Positions 24,598 to 32,730 are shown, counted from the stretch's first letter. The stretch: DNA of 64,000 bases from Nocardia sp. BMG51109 (GCF_000526215.1 NZ_JAFQ01000003.1:62001-126000); one strand, 5' to 3'. Numbers and translations: made by a program. Notes: generated by a model from the letters alone, not told the origin.

Positions 24598-26131
24598 GGC
24601 AGTCCTTCCACTGGGGTGGAGCGCGGAGTGATACCAGGAATTCGTTGCTACGCCCACCCAGGATGGCATCCGAGTCGGGTTTACTGACGGTATGACGCTC
24701 GCACCGGTGATCCTGCGTGCCGCTGGTCCCGCCGATCTGGACGGGGTGTTGCCGCTCGCCGTGGCGTTCTACGCGGAGGACGGTTTCGAGACCGGCGAGC
24801 ATGCGCTGCGCGGCAACCTGTCGGTGTTGCTCACGTCGCCCGCGGCGCGCGTCGCCGTGCTGCGGTCGGAGGATCGACTGCTCGGATTTGCCGTCACCAC
24901 AACGAGTTTCGGCCTGGAGAATGGGCTCGTCGCCGAACTGGAGGATCTCTTCGTGGTGCCGGTGGCCCGGCGCCGGGGGCTGGGCGGCCGGCTCATCGAC
25001 GACAGCGCCGTGTGGGCGCGCGAGCGCGGCTGCCGGTACCTGGAGCTGGTCGTGGCGCCGAACGGCCGGGACGTAGGCCACCTGTTCGACTACTACCGCG
25101 CACACGGTTTCCTGGACGAGGGCCGCCGCCTGCTCGGCCGCCCGCTCTCGCCCGGCTCGTGAACGCCGCTCTGCGGCCGTCGGCAGCACGGCGATGATTC
25201 TCGCGCGGCGATGGTCTGCGGGTCGGCCATACTCGGTGGCTCTAGCCGAAAAGTCCAGCAGTCGCGCGGTCAGCCATTGCGGTTGTTCCTCGGGGGCGTA
25301 ATGTCCGCAGTCCGGGATGATCTCGAGGTGCATGGCGTCGGCGTAGCCGGTGTAGCTGTGCGGGATTCCCCGGGCGAGCGGGTCCTGCGCGCCGTTCAGG
25401 TGCAGCGTCGGTACCCGCAGCCGGAGCGTGCGGTAGTGCCGCAGGAAGTACGGAATCCCGTGTGTCACCACGTTGCGATAGAAGGATGTCGTCGCCGCGT
25501 ATGCGTCAGGGGTGTGCATCCGCCGCTGGTACACCTCGACCTCCTCGGCGGTGAAGCGTCCGTGGTGGCGCCATGCGTGCAGGCTTCGCCTGCTGAGCCG
25601 ATCCTGCAGTCGGTGCGAATTACCTTGTAGGGCAAGAAGATAGATATGCCAGGGCGCGGAGACGACGGACGGCCGGACGCCGTCGGCGGTCCACGGGTGC
25701 ACGCCGGCCAGGGCGGCGAACCGCTCGAACCGATCGGGCCGGTCGAGGCAGGCGCGATAGCCCGCCACCAGCCCCCAGTCCCGCCCGGCCAGCCGAGCCC
25801 GGCGTATGCCGAGCTGATCCATGAGATCGACCAGATCCCGTGCCAGCCGCTCGAAGGTGTAGCCCCGGACCGATCCCTGCGACCAGCCGAGCCCGCGAAT
25901 GTCGGGGCAGATCACCCGGTATCGCTCGGCCAGCGGGCCGAGTAGATGCCGCCACTCCCACCAGTGCTGCGGCCACCCGTGCACGAGAATCAGCGGCTCC
26001 CCCGTGCCGGCCTCGGCGTAGTGGATGCGCAGCCCGTCCACCGAGACGAAACCGTGCCGCACATCCGTGCCGATACCGGACGACAACGCTTGCAGCGTAA
26101 GGATTTCCGGGTCCACAACTGGTGTCGTCAC
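24512..26131 (-). CDS. Alpha/beta hydrolase (epoxide-hydrolase type) with frameshifted, read-through C-terminus
   Basis: The first about 293 residues are a normal alpha/beta hydrolase: LVHGWPQHWWEW oxyanion region, nucleophile elbow LAGRDWGLVAG (Asp as in epoxide hydrolases and haloalkane dehalogenases), NGAQDP acid region and DCGHYAPEEQP with the catalytic His. After LLDF the frame stays open for another 245 residues of non-homologous sequence, antisense to the GNAT gene. One extra T in the TTTT run at 25249-25252 would give DFFG and a TAG stop at 25242. The original gene therefore probably spanned 25242-26131. GTG at 26131 follows a strong AGGAGG. Confidence 0.75.
   Translation of the reverse strand: MTTPVVDPEILTLQALSSGIGTDVRHGFVSVDGLRIHYAEAGTGEPLILVHGWPQHWWEWRHLLGPLAERYRVICPDIRGLGWSQGSVRGYTFERLARDLVDLMDQLGIRRARLAGRDWGLVAGYRACLDRPDRFERFAALAGVHPWTADGVRPSVVSAPWHIYLLALQGNSHRLQDRLSRRSLHAWRHHGRFTAEEVEVYQRRMHTPDAYAATTSFYRNVVTHGIPYFLRHYRTLRLRVPTLHLNGAQDPLARGIPHSYTGYADAMHLEIIPDCGHYAPEEQPQWLTARLLDFSARATEYGRPADHRRARIIAVLPTAAERRSRAGRERAAEQAAALVQETVCAVVVEQVAYVPAVRRHDQLQVPAAALARPHGAVVDEPAAQPPAPGHRHHEEILQFGDEPILQAETRCGDGKSEQSILRPQHGDARRGRREQHRQVAAQRMLAGLETVLRVERHGERQHPVQIGGTSGTQDHRCERHTVSKPDSDAILGGRSNEFLVSLRAPPQWKDCHGDLRIPGPEARSPLHHPRRRRQRSDRA
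24692..25162 (+). CDS. GNAT family N-acetyltransferase
   Basis: This 156-aa single-domain acetyltransferase has motif A for acetyl-CoA binding as VPVARRRGLGGRLI (about residues 88-101) and a C-terminal YYRAHGF segment typical of the family. The substrate is unknown. It starts 94 bp from the divergent EF-hand gene. The opposite strand carries an open frame that is the read-through tail of a hydrolase gene, not a second gene. Confidence 0.9.
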   Translation: MTLAPVILRAAGPADLDGVLPLAVAFYAEDGFETGEHALRGNLSVLLTSPAARVAVLRSEDRLLGFAVTTTSFGLENGLVAELEDLFVVPVARRRGLGGRLIDDSAVWARERGCRYLELVVAPNGRDVGHLFDYYRAHGFLDEGRRLLGRPLSPGS

Positions 26132-26164
26132 GATTCCCCTCCTATCGTCGGCTCCCTCTCGGCG

Positions 26165-26215
26165 AGAGTAGCATAATAATTTTGAAGTAGATGCACACAA
26201 TTTTTTAAGCATCAG
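26165..26215. promoter_or_regulatory. AT-rich promoter patch upstream of the hydrolase gene
   Basis: A roughly 45-bp AT-rich stretch (ataataatttt... aattttttaag) in an otherwise GC-rich background lies 35-80 bp upstream of the hydrolase GTG. It probably contains its promoter or a regulator site. No exact -10/-35 can be fixed. Confidence 0.4.
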
Positions 26216-26287
26216 CGCGGCGGCGCTGAGCGACCGGGTCCACGGTGGTCTCGTAGGCTGGGGCTCTCACGTGGACAGGAGGGTGCG

Positions 26288-26968
26288 GTGGCCGAGACGA
26301 CGGTGGCCGAGGTGATGGTGGCCGAGGTGATGGCCGAGCTGGCCGGGCTCGAGGACCCGAAGGTGCGTGCGGTGAACGAGAAGCACGGTGACGATCACGG
26401 CGTGAACCTCACCAAGTTGCGCGCGGTCGCGAAGCGGCTGAAGACGCAGCAGGAGCTCGCGCGCGGGCTCTGGGCGACGGGCGATACCGCGGCGCGGCTG
26501 CTGGCGCTGCTGATCTGCCGGCCGAAGGCGTTCGAGCGGGACGAGCTGGACACCATGCTGCGCGAGGCCCGCACACCCAAGGTGCACGACTGGCTGGTGA
26601 ACTACGTGGTGAAGAAGAGCCCGCACGCCGAACAGCTGCGCCCGGCCTGGTTCGGCGATCCGGATCCGGTGGTCGCGAGTGCCGGCTGGGCGCTGACCAC
26701 CGAGCGCGTGGCGAAGCGCCCCGAGGGACTCGACCTCGCCGGGCTGCTCGACATCATCGAGGCGGAGATGGCCGACGCCCCGGACCGCCTGCAGTGGGCC
26801 ATGAACCACTGCCTGGCCCAGATCGGAATCGAGCATCCCGGCCACCGCGCTCGCGCCATCGACATCGGCGAGCGCCTGCAGGTGCTCGAGGATTATCCGA
26901 CGTCTCCGGGCTGCACGTCTCCGTTCGCGCCCGTCTGGATCGCCGAGATGGTGAGCCGGCGGCACTGA
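26288..26968 (+). CDS. DNA alkylation repair (AlkD-like) family protein
   Basis: This 226-aa, all-helical protein has the HEAT-like layout of the AlkD/ALK superfamily (EKHGDDHGVNLTKLRAVAKRLKTQQELARGLWATG, then ICRPKAF, WLVNYVVKKSP, WFGDPDPVVASAGWALT). AlkD removes alkylated bases without base flipping. This subfamily is more distant and its activity is unproven. The N-terminus holds a short internal repeat (VAEVMVAEVM). GTG at 26288 follows AGGAGGG by five bases. Confidence 0.8.
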   Translation: MAETTVAEVMVAEVMAELAGLEDPKVRAVNEKHGDDHGVNLTKLRAVAKRLKTQQELARGLWATGDTAARLLALLICRPKAFERDELDTMLREARTPKVHDWLVNYVVKKSPHAEQLRPAWFGDPDPVVASAGWALTTERVAKRPEGLDLAGLLDIIEAEMADAPDRLQWAMNHCLAQIGIEHPGHRARAIDIGERLQVLEDYPTSPGCTSPFAPVWIAEMVSRRH

Positions 26969-27026
26969 GAACGGGAACGGCGGTTGCGCCGACTCCGGCG
27001 GCATGGGTTACAGTCCGATCCGTAGA

Positions 27027-27187
27027 CGTTCTCAGGGCGGGGTGGAACTCCCCACCGGCGGTAATGGCGTCCGGGACGGTCCGGATGCACGAGCCCGCGA
27101 GCGCCACGGCGTCGTCGGACGCCGTGGGTCGAGCAGATTCCGGTGCGATCCCGGAGCCGACGGTCACAGTCCGGATGAAAGAGAACG
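27027..27187 (+). promoter_or_regulatory. FMN riboswitch (RFN element)
   Basis: The consensus blocks of the RFN aptamer appear in order: closing stem cgttctc (27027) with gagaacg (27181), agggcggggtg...ccaccggcggtaat, gagcccgcgagcg, the gat-tccggtgcgat-cc block, gccgacggt, and agtccggatgaaagag. It lies directly upstream of ribH on the same strand, so FMN should repress lumazine synthase expression. Only the variable arm departs from typical length. Confidence 0.97.
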
Positions 27188-27212
27188 CGGTACCGGGCGT
27201 CCCGCCGTGGAT

Positions 27213-27254
27213 GTTCCTGTCCGCTGTGCCCTGGGTGACATAGCGAACAGGAGG
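27213..27254 (+). promoter_or_regulatory. Riboswitch expression platform with Shine-Dalgarno-sequestering hairpin
   Basis: TCCTGT (27215-27220) can pair with ACAGGA (27247-27252), which covers the AGGAGG ribosome-binding site of ribH. This points to control of translation initiation by FMN. No U-tract is present. Confidence 0.55.
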
Positions 27255-27259
27255 AACAC

Positions 27260-27706
27260 ATGTCACCCGAATCGAACCGCATCGCCCTCGTCGCCGCACG
27301 CTGGCACGCCGATATCGTCGATCGAGCCGTAGCGGCCTGCCGCACCGGGCTCCTGGAGCGCGGATTCACCGACATCGACGTGATCGAGGTCCCTGGCGCC
27401 TTCGAAATCCCTTTGCGCATCAAGCGTTTGGCGTCCACCGGCCGCTACGCGGCGCTCGCCGGTTGTGCGCTCGTCGCCGACGGCGGCATCTACCGGCACG
27501 AGTTCGTGGCGTCTACCGTGGTGGACGCGCTCATGCGGGTGCAGCTCGACACCGATGTGCCGGTGTTCTCCGCGGTTCTCACCCCGCATCACTTCCACGA
27601 GCACGGCGAGCACACGTCGTACTTCGCCCGTCATTTCGAGGTCAAGGGCGCGGAACTGGCGAATGCCATTGCGGCCACGGTGGATTCGGGGCGCGCAGCC
27701 GCCTGA
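27260..27706 (+). CDS. ribH: 6,7-dimethyl-8-ribityllumazine synthase, RibH2 type
   Basis: This 148-aa lumazine synthase condenses the ribityl-amino-uracil with dihydroxybutanone phosphate in riboflavin synthesis. The sequence GCALVADGGIYRHEFVASTVVDALMRVQLDTDVP and LTPHHFHEHGEH matches the RibH2 subtype known from Brucella and Mesorhizobium (decameric) rather than the usual actinobacterial enzyme. AGGAGG lies six bases before the ATG. It is governed by an FMN riboswitch and stands alone; no other rib genes are in the window, so a housekeeping copy probably exists elsewhere. Confidence 0.95.
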   Translation: MSPESNRIALVAARWHADIVDRAVAACRTGLLERGFTDIDVIEVPGAFEIPLRIKRLASTGRYAALAGCALVADGGIYRHEFVASTVVDALMRVQLDTDVPVFSAVLTPHHFHEHGEHTSYFARHFEVKGAELANAIAATVDSGRAAA

Positions 27707-27722
27707 GGGCTGCCTCGAGGGT

Positions 27723-27762
27723 GCCCGGCGGACCGGCGCGGGAGTGCCGGATCCGCCGGGGC
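27723..27762 (+). terminator. Terminator hairpin after ribH
   Basis: GCCCGGCGGACCGGC (27723-27737) pairs with GCCGGATCCGCCGGGGC (27746-27762) with small bulges and an 8-base loop, 17 bp after the ribH stop. Very stable, without a U-tract. Confidence 0.65.
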
Positions 27763-28145
27763 TCGGCAATCAGGGACTGCCCGCGAGGCGATCACCCGGG
27801 GTTTGCGGAACCGGGGCGGCGGGTCGTGCAGTCGCGGATGTGCGCACGACAATCGGTTGTGCCGCAGCACAAGCGGGTACAGGTGTGTTCCGCTGTGCGG
27901 CTCGCAGGCGGGCGTGGCATCGGTGGCCCGGGCGACAGCAGCGCCGGTGAGAGCGACGCGGTGCGCGGAGTTCGTGCGCGGGCAAGGGCCGGTCGTTGTC
28001 GAGCCACCGGGGCAGCGCGTGGGTGAGTATGCCGCCGTTCGCATTCCTCCGAGGACACGTTCCGTCGGACATGCCGGTCGTGGGCAGGCCGATCGCCGAC
28101 ACCGCGCCCGGTGGTTCCGGAGTGTTGCTGTGCCGCGTCCGTGCG
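27763..28145. other. Intergenic region, no gene recognised
   Basis: About 380 bp between the ribH terminator and the end of the next minus-strand gene. Translated frames are Arg/Pro/Cys-rich noise. Confidence 0.5.
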
Positions 28146-28841
28146 TCAATGACCCTCGGGTGCTTGGTGTTTCGGTGCGACGGGATCGAAACCGACGGTG
28201 ACATCCACCGGTCTGCGCAGGTCGTCGGCGAGTGCGGCGGGGGTGGTCGGGTCGAAGGTGAACAGCGTGACCGGGGGCGCGTCGCCGGCCGCGGCGTAGG
28301 ACTCGAAGGCAGGGAAGCTGTCGACGGTGCCGGTGCAGCGCAACCGGCGGTGCGCGGGGTCGATGATGAAGGTGGCGGCCATGGTGATGTCGGGGGCGCC
28401 GGCGATCAGCGGCAGAGCGGCCGCGGCGTGGTACTCGATGATGACCTCGCCGGTGCGGCCGATCCGGAGAGGTTCGAAGGCGACGCGGTCGGTCGCGGCG
28501 GTGGCGCGGGCGACCACAGTGCCGCTGTCGGGCCGGATTTCGACGCTTTCGCCGCAGCGGTGCCACTGCTGCGCGACGACCGGATCGGGGGTGTGCAGGC
28601 CGGTGAGGAGCAGCCGGGAGTGGATGCGGGCGGGGGCGTCGGGGTCGGTGCTGTAGCCGCGGTCGTCGCCGAGGAAGCATCGGCGGCCGCCCGCGGAGGT
28701 CGGTACGCAGATCATCGAGCCACCCGGCGCCGCGGGCGGGGCGGGCACAGTCGCCCGGGTCAGCGCGGGTGCGGGCAGGAACGCGCTGATCCACAGGCGC
28801 AGGCGCCGCAGCGGCATCGGTCCGTCGATATCGGATGGCAT
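28146..28841 (-). CDS. Hypothetical protein (possible DUF3238-like)
   Basis: This 231-aa protein is not firmly recognised. The LRLWISAFLPAPAL start, GGRRCFLGDDRGYSTDPDAPARIHSRL and the later EYHAAAALPLIAGAPDITMAATF strands recall DUF3238 proteins, which have a GDNRGF-type motif. I could not verify this. No signal peptide or membrane segment. ATG at 28841 has CGGAG about eight bases upstream. It is divergent from the diguanylate cyclase gene. Confidence 0.7.
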   Translation of the reverse strand: MPSDIDGPMPLRRLRLWISAFLPAPALTRATVPAPPAAPGGSMICVPTSAGGRRCFLGDDRGYSTDPDAPARIHSRLLLTGLHTPDPVVAQQWHRCGESVEIRPDSGTVVARATAATDRVAFEPLRIGRTGEVIIEYHAAAALPLIAGAPDITMAATFIIDPAHRRLRCTGTVDSFPAFESYAAAGDAPPVTLFTFDPTTPAALADDLRRPVDVTVGFDPVAPKHQAPEGH

Positions 28842-28995
28842 GCGCACGCTCCGAGGCTGTTCCGCGATCCCGCCGGTATCGGCAGGGGGTCGATTCCTGG
28901 TTTGTCATTGTCGCATTCCTGTTGTCGGTGCGGCGGGTTATGCTGGCACCGCAGGCGGTCGGGGATGTGACACAACGGATGTCGGCGTGCGCCGG

Positions 28996-29967
28996 ATGGC
29001 GCTCCGAGAGTTGAGGATTCGCGTGGATCGTGTGGGGGCACAGGCACTGGCGCGGCGGTGGTGGGCGGCGATCCGGTCCACCAGCTTCACGGCGGTGACC
29101 ACCGCGGAGGGGGTGCGGCTGCTACAGGGCCTGATCGAAGAGATGGATGCGGCGGTCGCAGCCGGTGACGAGCCGTCGGTCGAGGCGGGCCGCCGGGCCG
29201 GGGGGACGGTCGCCGGCATCAAGCTGACCGATCCGATGGCGCTGATCGCCACCGCGCACGTGCTGGCGCGGTTGCCCGGGCTGGCCGGTCTGGACCGCGA
29301 TGTCGCGGTCGCCCGGTCCGCGCTGCTGGTCGGCGCGTTCGGGCAGGGCTTCGCGACCGCGCAGCGGGAGCGGATCATGCAGGGCCAGAACGCGATTCAG
29401 CAGGCGATGGGCAATGCCCAGCGGCACGTGCTCGACGCCGTGCGGCAGCGGCTGTACCTGCAGGCCCGGCTCGACCCGCTGACCGGTCTGGCGAACCGGC
29501 TGCTGGTGACGGAGCGCCTGGCCGAGTTGGCCGCCGCCGTGGACCGGCTCGGCGTCTGCCTGCTCGATCTCGACAACTTCAAGACCATCAACGACGGCCA
29601 CGGACATCCGGTCGGCGATACGGTGCTGCGCATCGTCGCCGACCGGCTGCGCGCGGCGGTCCGCGACGGCGATCTTGTCGGGCGGCTCGGCGGCGACGAA
29701 TTCGTGGTGCTCATCGGGCCGCCCACCGACGAGCTGGCCGTCGCCGGCGTGGCCGCGCGGCTGCGCGCGGCCTTCGATGCCCCGATCACTGTGGGCGGCA
29801 ACGCATTCGCCGTATCGGCGTCCATCGGCATCACCGTCGGCCCGGCCGCCGCCGACCCGGGCCGCCTGCTGCAGGCGGCCGATGCGCAGATGTACCGCGC
29901 GAAGGCCACGGCGCGCGTCCCGCCGCCGCCCGCGGCGCAGCCGACCCGGCGCAGAGCCACCCGATAA
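28996..29967 (+). CDS. Diguanylate cyclase (GGDEF)
   Basis: This 323-aa protein has an uncharacterised helical N-terminal domain (residues 1-165) and a GGDEF domain with intact active site GGDEF at residues 232-236. The inhibitory I-site RDGD is at 223-226, five residues before it. It should therefore make cyclic di-GMP from GTP with product feedback. No EAL domain. The helical N-terminus (WWAAIRSTSF, GFATAQRERIMQGQNAIQQAM) is probably a sensor. The frame is open upstream to 28840, but the ATG at 28996 begins the homologous part. The methyltransferase gene follows after 24 bp. Confidence 0.92.
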   Translation: MALRELRIRVDRVGAQALARRWWAAIRSTSFTAVTTAEGVRLLQGLIEEMDAAVAAGDEPSVEAGRRAGGTVAGIKLTDPMALIATAHVLARLPGLAGLDRDVAVARSALLVGAFGQGFATAQRERIMQGQNAIQQAMGNAQRHVLDAVRQRLYLQARLDPLTGLANRLLVTERLAELAAAVDRLGVCLLDLDNFKTINDGHGHPVGDTVLRIVADRLRAAVRDGDLVGRLGGDEFVVLIGPPTDELAVAGVAARLRAAFDAPITVGGNAFAVSASIGITVGPAAADPGRLLQAADAQMYRAKATARVPPPPAAQPTRRRATR

Positions 29968-29991
29968 TCACCCAGCGTCCGAAGGAAAAAC

Positions 29992-30807
29992 ATGATCGAC
30001 GTCGAATCCTCCGACTGGCTACCCGAAACGATCGACCCGACCGTGCCGTCGGCGGCCAGGGTCTACGACTACCAATTGGGCGGCGTCCACAACTTCGCCG
30101 TCGATCGCGCGCTGGGTGATCAGGCGCGCGTCGTCTGGCCCGACATCGCCTTGGTCGCGCAGGCCAACCGGGCATTCCTGCAGCGGGCGGTGCGGTTCCT
30201 GTCCGCCGCCGGGGTCGACCAGTTCCTCGACATCGGCTCGGGCATCCCCACCGCCGGCAACGTGCACGAGATCGCGCTGGCCGCCAACCCCGCCGCGCAC
30301 ATCGTCTACGCCGACATCGACCCGGTGGCCGTCGAGTGCAGCCGCGCCCTGCTCGCCGACCACCCGGCCGTCGCGGTCGTGCAGGCCGACTTCAACCGGA
30401 TCGATGCCCTCCTGGCCCACCCCGACGTCACCCGGCTGATCGATTTCACCCGCCCGGTCGCGGTGCTGCTGGTGGCGCTGCTGCACGTGATCGGCGACGA
30501 GGACCACCCGCAGTCCAGTCTCGCGCGACTGCGGGGAAAGCTCCCCACCGGTAGTTATGTGGCGTTGAGTCACCTGTCCGACGAGGGCCCCGCCGAACGC
30601 GTGCGCGGCATCGAGGAACTCTCCCAGGCGATGCCCACGCCGATCCGGCTGCGCTCCCGCGACCGGATCGCGAGCTACCTCGACGGTTTCGACCTGCTCG
30701 AGCCGGGCCTCGTGCACGCCCCGGAATGGCGGCCGGACCACCCCGACGACATCGACGACGACCCGGAGCGGTACTGCGAATTCGCCGCCGTCGCCCGGCT
30801 CGCGTAA
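29992..30807 (+). CDS. SAM-dependent methyltransferase, SAV_2177/DUF574 family
   Basis: This 271-aa protein has the actinobacterial DUF574 signature: PSAARVYDYQLGGVHNFAVDR at the start, QANRAFLQRAVRFL, then the SAM-binding FLDIGSGIPTAGNVHEIA and VYADIDPVAVE. The target is unknown; paralogues are numerous in Streptomyces and Nocardia. AAGGA five bases upstream fixes the ATG. It follows the diguanylate cyclase closely and may be cotranscribed. Confidence 0.93.
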   Translation: MIDVESSDWLPETIDPTVPSAARVYDYQLGGVHNFAVDRALGDQARVVWPDIALVAQANRAFLQRAVRFLSAAGVDQFLDIGSGIPTAGNVHEIALAANPAAHIVYADIDPVAVECSRALLADHPAVAVVQADFNRIDALLAHPDVTRLIDFTRPVAVLLVALLHVIGDEDHPQSSLARLRGKLPTGSYVALSHLSDEGPAERVRGIEELSQAMPTPIRLRSRDRIASYLDGFDLLEPGLVHAPEWRPDHPDDIDDDPERYCEFAAVARLA

Positions 30808-30841
30808 ACCGTTGCCGGGTGACGACTGTCGCCTGTTTCGA

Positions 30842-30859
30842 GGTCGGCGGAAACCGACC
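30842..30859. terminator. Possible bidirectional hairpin terminator
   Basis: GGTCGG (30842-30847) pairs with CCGACC (30854-30859) across a CGGAAA loop, between two convergent genes. Short stem, no U-tract. Confidence 0.4.
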
Positions 30860-30873
30860 GGCCGATCCGTGGC

Positions 30874-31884
30874 TCACCGGTCTGTGGTGTCGAGCGCTTG
30901 CACCAGGGCTGCGGCGAGTAGCGCCACCGATCGGTCCTCGTCGTGCGCCAGCTGCCGCAGGGTGTCGAGCGCGAGGGTGCCCGGCATCTCGGCGAGCGCC
31001 TGGGTCAGTCGCATCCGCACCGCGGAATCGGTGGTGTGCGTGTCGAGTTCGCCGGTCAGCGCACTCATGATCCGGTCGGCCCACTGCGCGTCCCGGGCCA
31101 GCATGCCCAGGATCTCGGCCGCTTCGACATCGTTCGGGCCCTCGACCACCGTGCCGACGAGTGTCGGCACGGCCTCGGTCACGCCTCGCGCCCCCAGCGT
31201 CAAGGCGGCCTGCCTGCGGATCGCCGTGTCCGGATCCTCGAGGGCGCCGGTGAGCATCGCGGTCGCCTCGTCGCCCGCCAGCTCGGCGAGCGCCTGGACC
31301 GCGCGGCGCCGGACCGCGACATCGCCGGAGTCCAGGCCGGAGGCCAGGCTCGCTACGGCGTCACCGTCGGCCCGCGCGAGGGCCCACCGCAGGGCCCCGG
31401 CGACATTGGCGTCGGATTCGGCGAGGATCGCCTCGGCCAGCAGCTCGGCGGGCGCGGAGACGTCCTCGGCCGGGGCCAGGACGGCCTGCTGCCGCCGCGC
31501 GGCGTACTGCGAACCGAGTCCGTGCAGCAGCTCGACGAGGCGCAGGACGTCCTGCCAGCCGGACGGTTCGGCCGCGTCGACCGTGCGGAGCCGCTCGAGC
31601 AGCTCCTGCTCCCGGCCCACCCGCTCCTCGGTCTTCCGGATCAGGTCACCGACCAGCGCGGACGGCGTGAATCCGGGATCATCGAGGGCACGTCCGATCT
31701 GGTGCAGCGACAGCCCCAGCGACCGCAGGCCCTCCACGTGGAAGATCCGCCGGATGTCGTCGGGGGAGTACTCACGGTAGCCACCCACGGTGCGGCCCGT
31801 CGGCCGCACCAGCCCGAGGGAGTCGTAATGCCGGAGCATCCGGGCACTCACCCCCGAGCGGCGCGCCACCTCACCGATCAGCAC
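30874..31884 (-). CDS. MerR-family regulator fused to HEAT repeats
   Basis: This 336-aa protein has an N-terminal MerR winged helix (LIGEVARRSGVSARMLRHYDSLGLVRP, GYREYSPDDIRRI) with its dimerisation helix to about residue 100. About 200 residues of alpha-helical HEAT repeats follow (for example DVAVRRRAVQALAELAGDEATAML, DTAIRRQAALTLGARG). HEAT units mediate protein binding, so the regulator may respond to a partner instead of a small ligand. The GTG start at 31884 overlaps the TGA of the preceding HEAT gene (GTGCTGA). Confidence 0.9.
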   Translation of the reverse strand: MLIGEVARRSGVSARMLRHYDSLGLVRPTGRTVGGYREYSPDDIRRIFHVEGLRSLGLSLHQIGRALDDPGFTPSALVGDLIRKTEERVGREQELLERLRTVDAAEPSGWQDVLRLVELLHGLGSQYAARRQQAVLAPAEDVSAPAELLAEAILAESDANVAGALRWALARADGDAVASLASGLDSGDVAVRRRAVQALAELAGDEATAMLTGALEDPDTAIRRQAALTLGARGVTEAVPTLVGTVVEGPNDVEAAEILGMLARDAQWADRIMSALTGELDTHTTDSAVRMRLTQALAEMPGTLALDTLRQLAHDEDRSVALLAAALVQALDTTDR

Positions 31885-32555
31885 GCGGTTGTCTCCTCTC
31901 GATCCGGTCCGAGCGCGGCGACCCGCCGCGCCGCGTCGACGGCGAGGTCGAATCCGGCGTCCGGATCGTGCAGCAGCCGCTCCGTGGCGGCCGCGTGCGC
32001 GCTGACCTCCGGGTCGCGACTCGCCGTCGCCGTGCGGACGACCGGCTCGGCCACCTCGCCGAGCGCGACGAGGGCACGGCTCAGACTCAGCTGTACCTCC
32101 CGGTCACCGCGGCCGAACTGGGTCGCCAGCTCGGCGGCCAGCCCATCCTTCTCCTCCTCGGGGACGAGAACGACGGCGGCGCGCCAGGCGCTCCGCGCGA
32201 CCTCGTCGTCGGCGTCCCGCAGCAGCGACCGCGTGATCGCCGGCCACACCGTCCTGTCCCCGATCTTGGACAGCGTATGCACTGCCTGGCTGCGGGCCTG
32301 CGCGCGTCCGGACCGCAGTTCCGCGCGGAGCTTCGGAACCGTCACCTCCGCCGGGTGTCGGGTCAGCGCCCAGGTGAGCATGTCGCGCACGAAGAAGTCC
32401 GGTTCGACCGCGCACCGCTCCACGAGCACGTCGACGTCACCGGCGTCGGGATGCGTTCCGGCCGCCAGGGCCGCCTTCAGCCTGGTCGACGAGTTCCCGG
32501 CGGCCAGCGCCTCGAGCAGCCGCGTGTCCTGCGTGTTCCTGTGCGTCGTGTTCAT
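31878..32555 (-). CDS. HEAT-repeat protein, coupled to the MerR-HEAT regulator
   Basis: This 225-aa soluble protein is made largely of HEAT repeats (FFVRDMLTWALTRHPAEVTVPKL, RSQAVHTLSKIGDRTVWPAI, EVARSAWRAAVVL). GGAGG eight bases before the ATG at 32555 supports this start over a GTG at 32564. Its stop overlaps the start of the MerR-HEAT gene, so the two are made together and may interact. Function unknown. Confidence 0.85.
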   Translation of the reverse strand: MNTTHRNTQDTRLLEALAAGNSSTRLKAALAAGTHPDAGDVDVLVERCAVEPDFFVRDMLTWALTRHPAEVTVPKLRAELRSGRAQARSQAVHTLSKIGDRTVWPAITRSLLRDADDEVARSAWRAAVVLVPEEEKDGLAAELATQFGRGDREVQLSLSRALVALGEVAEPVVRTATASRDPEVSAHAAATERLLHDPDAGFDLAVDAARRVAALGPDREETTAC

Positions 32556-32635
32556 GGGGACCACCTCCGACGGCCAGTGAACGCCTTATCACAGTGACAA
32601 GGTCAAGCCACCGAGGAACGAACGGCGACGATCTC

Positions 32636-32730
32636 GGCGCCCTACGACAGCATCGCCGTCGCGCGGTGAGTCCGAACATGCCGCGGAAGGTGTCGCTGAA
32701 GTGACTGGCGGAGGCGAATCCGCGGGTCAT
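32636..32730 (-). pseudogene. Remnant of an AraC-family regulator C-terminus
   Basis: The frame from the ATG at 32730 reads MTRGFASASHFSDTFRGMFGLTARR, closely matching the last helix-turn-helix of AraC regulators (GF-x-S-x-HFS-x-x-FR-x-x-FG-x-T). It then drifts into non-homologous sequence. The N-terminal part of the gene is absent. The ATG overlaps the stop of the receptor gene (ATGA), probably by chance after deletion. Confidence 0.55.

Noticed and set aside
27770..28204. Minus-strand ORF in the gap after ribH
   Set aside because: His/Arg/Pro/Cys-rich with no start context; overlaps the next gene.
32437..32640. The rest of the ORF after the AraC remnant as a coding region
   Set aside because: It is antisense-free but Arg/Gly-rich and overlaps the HEAT gene start; only the first 25-30 codons resemble a protein family.
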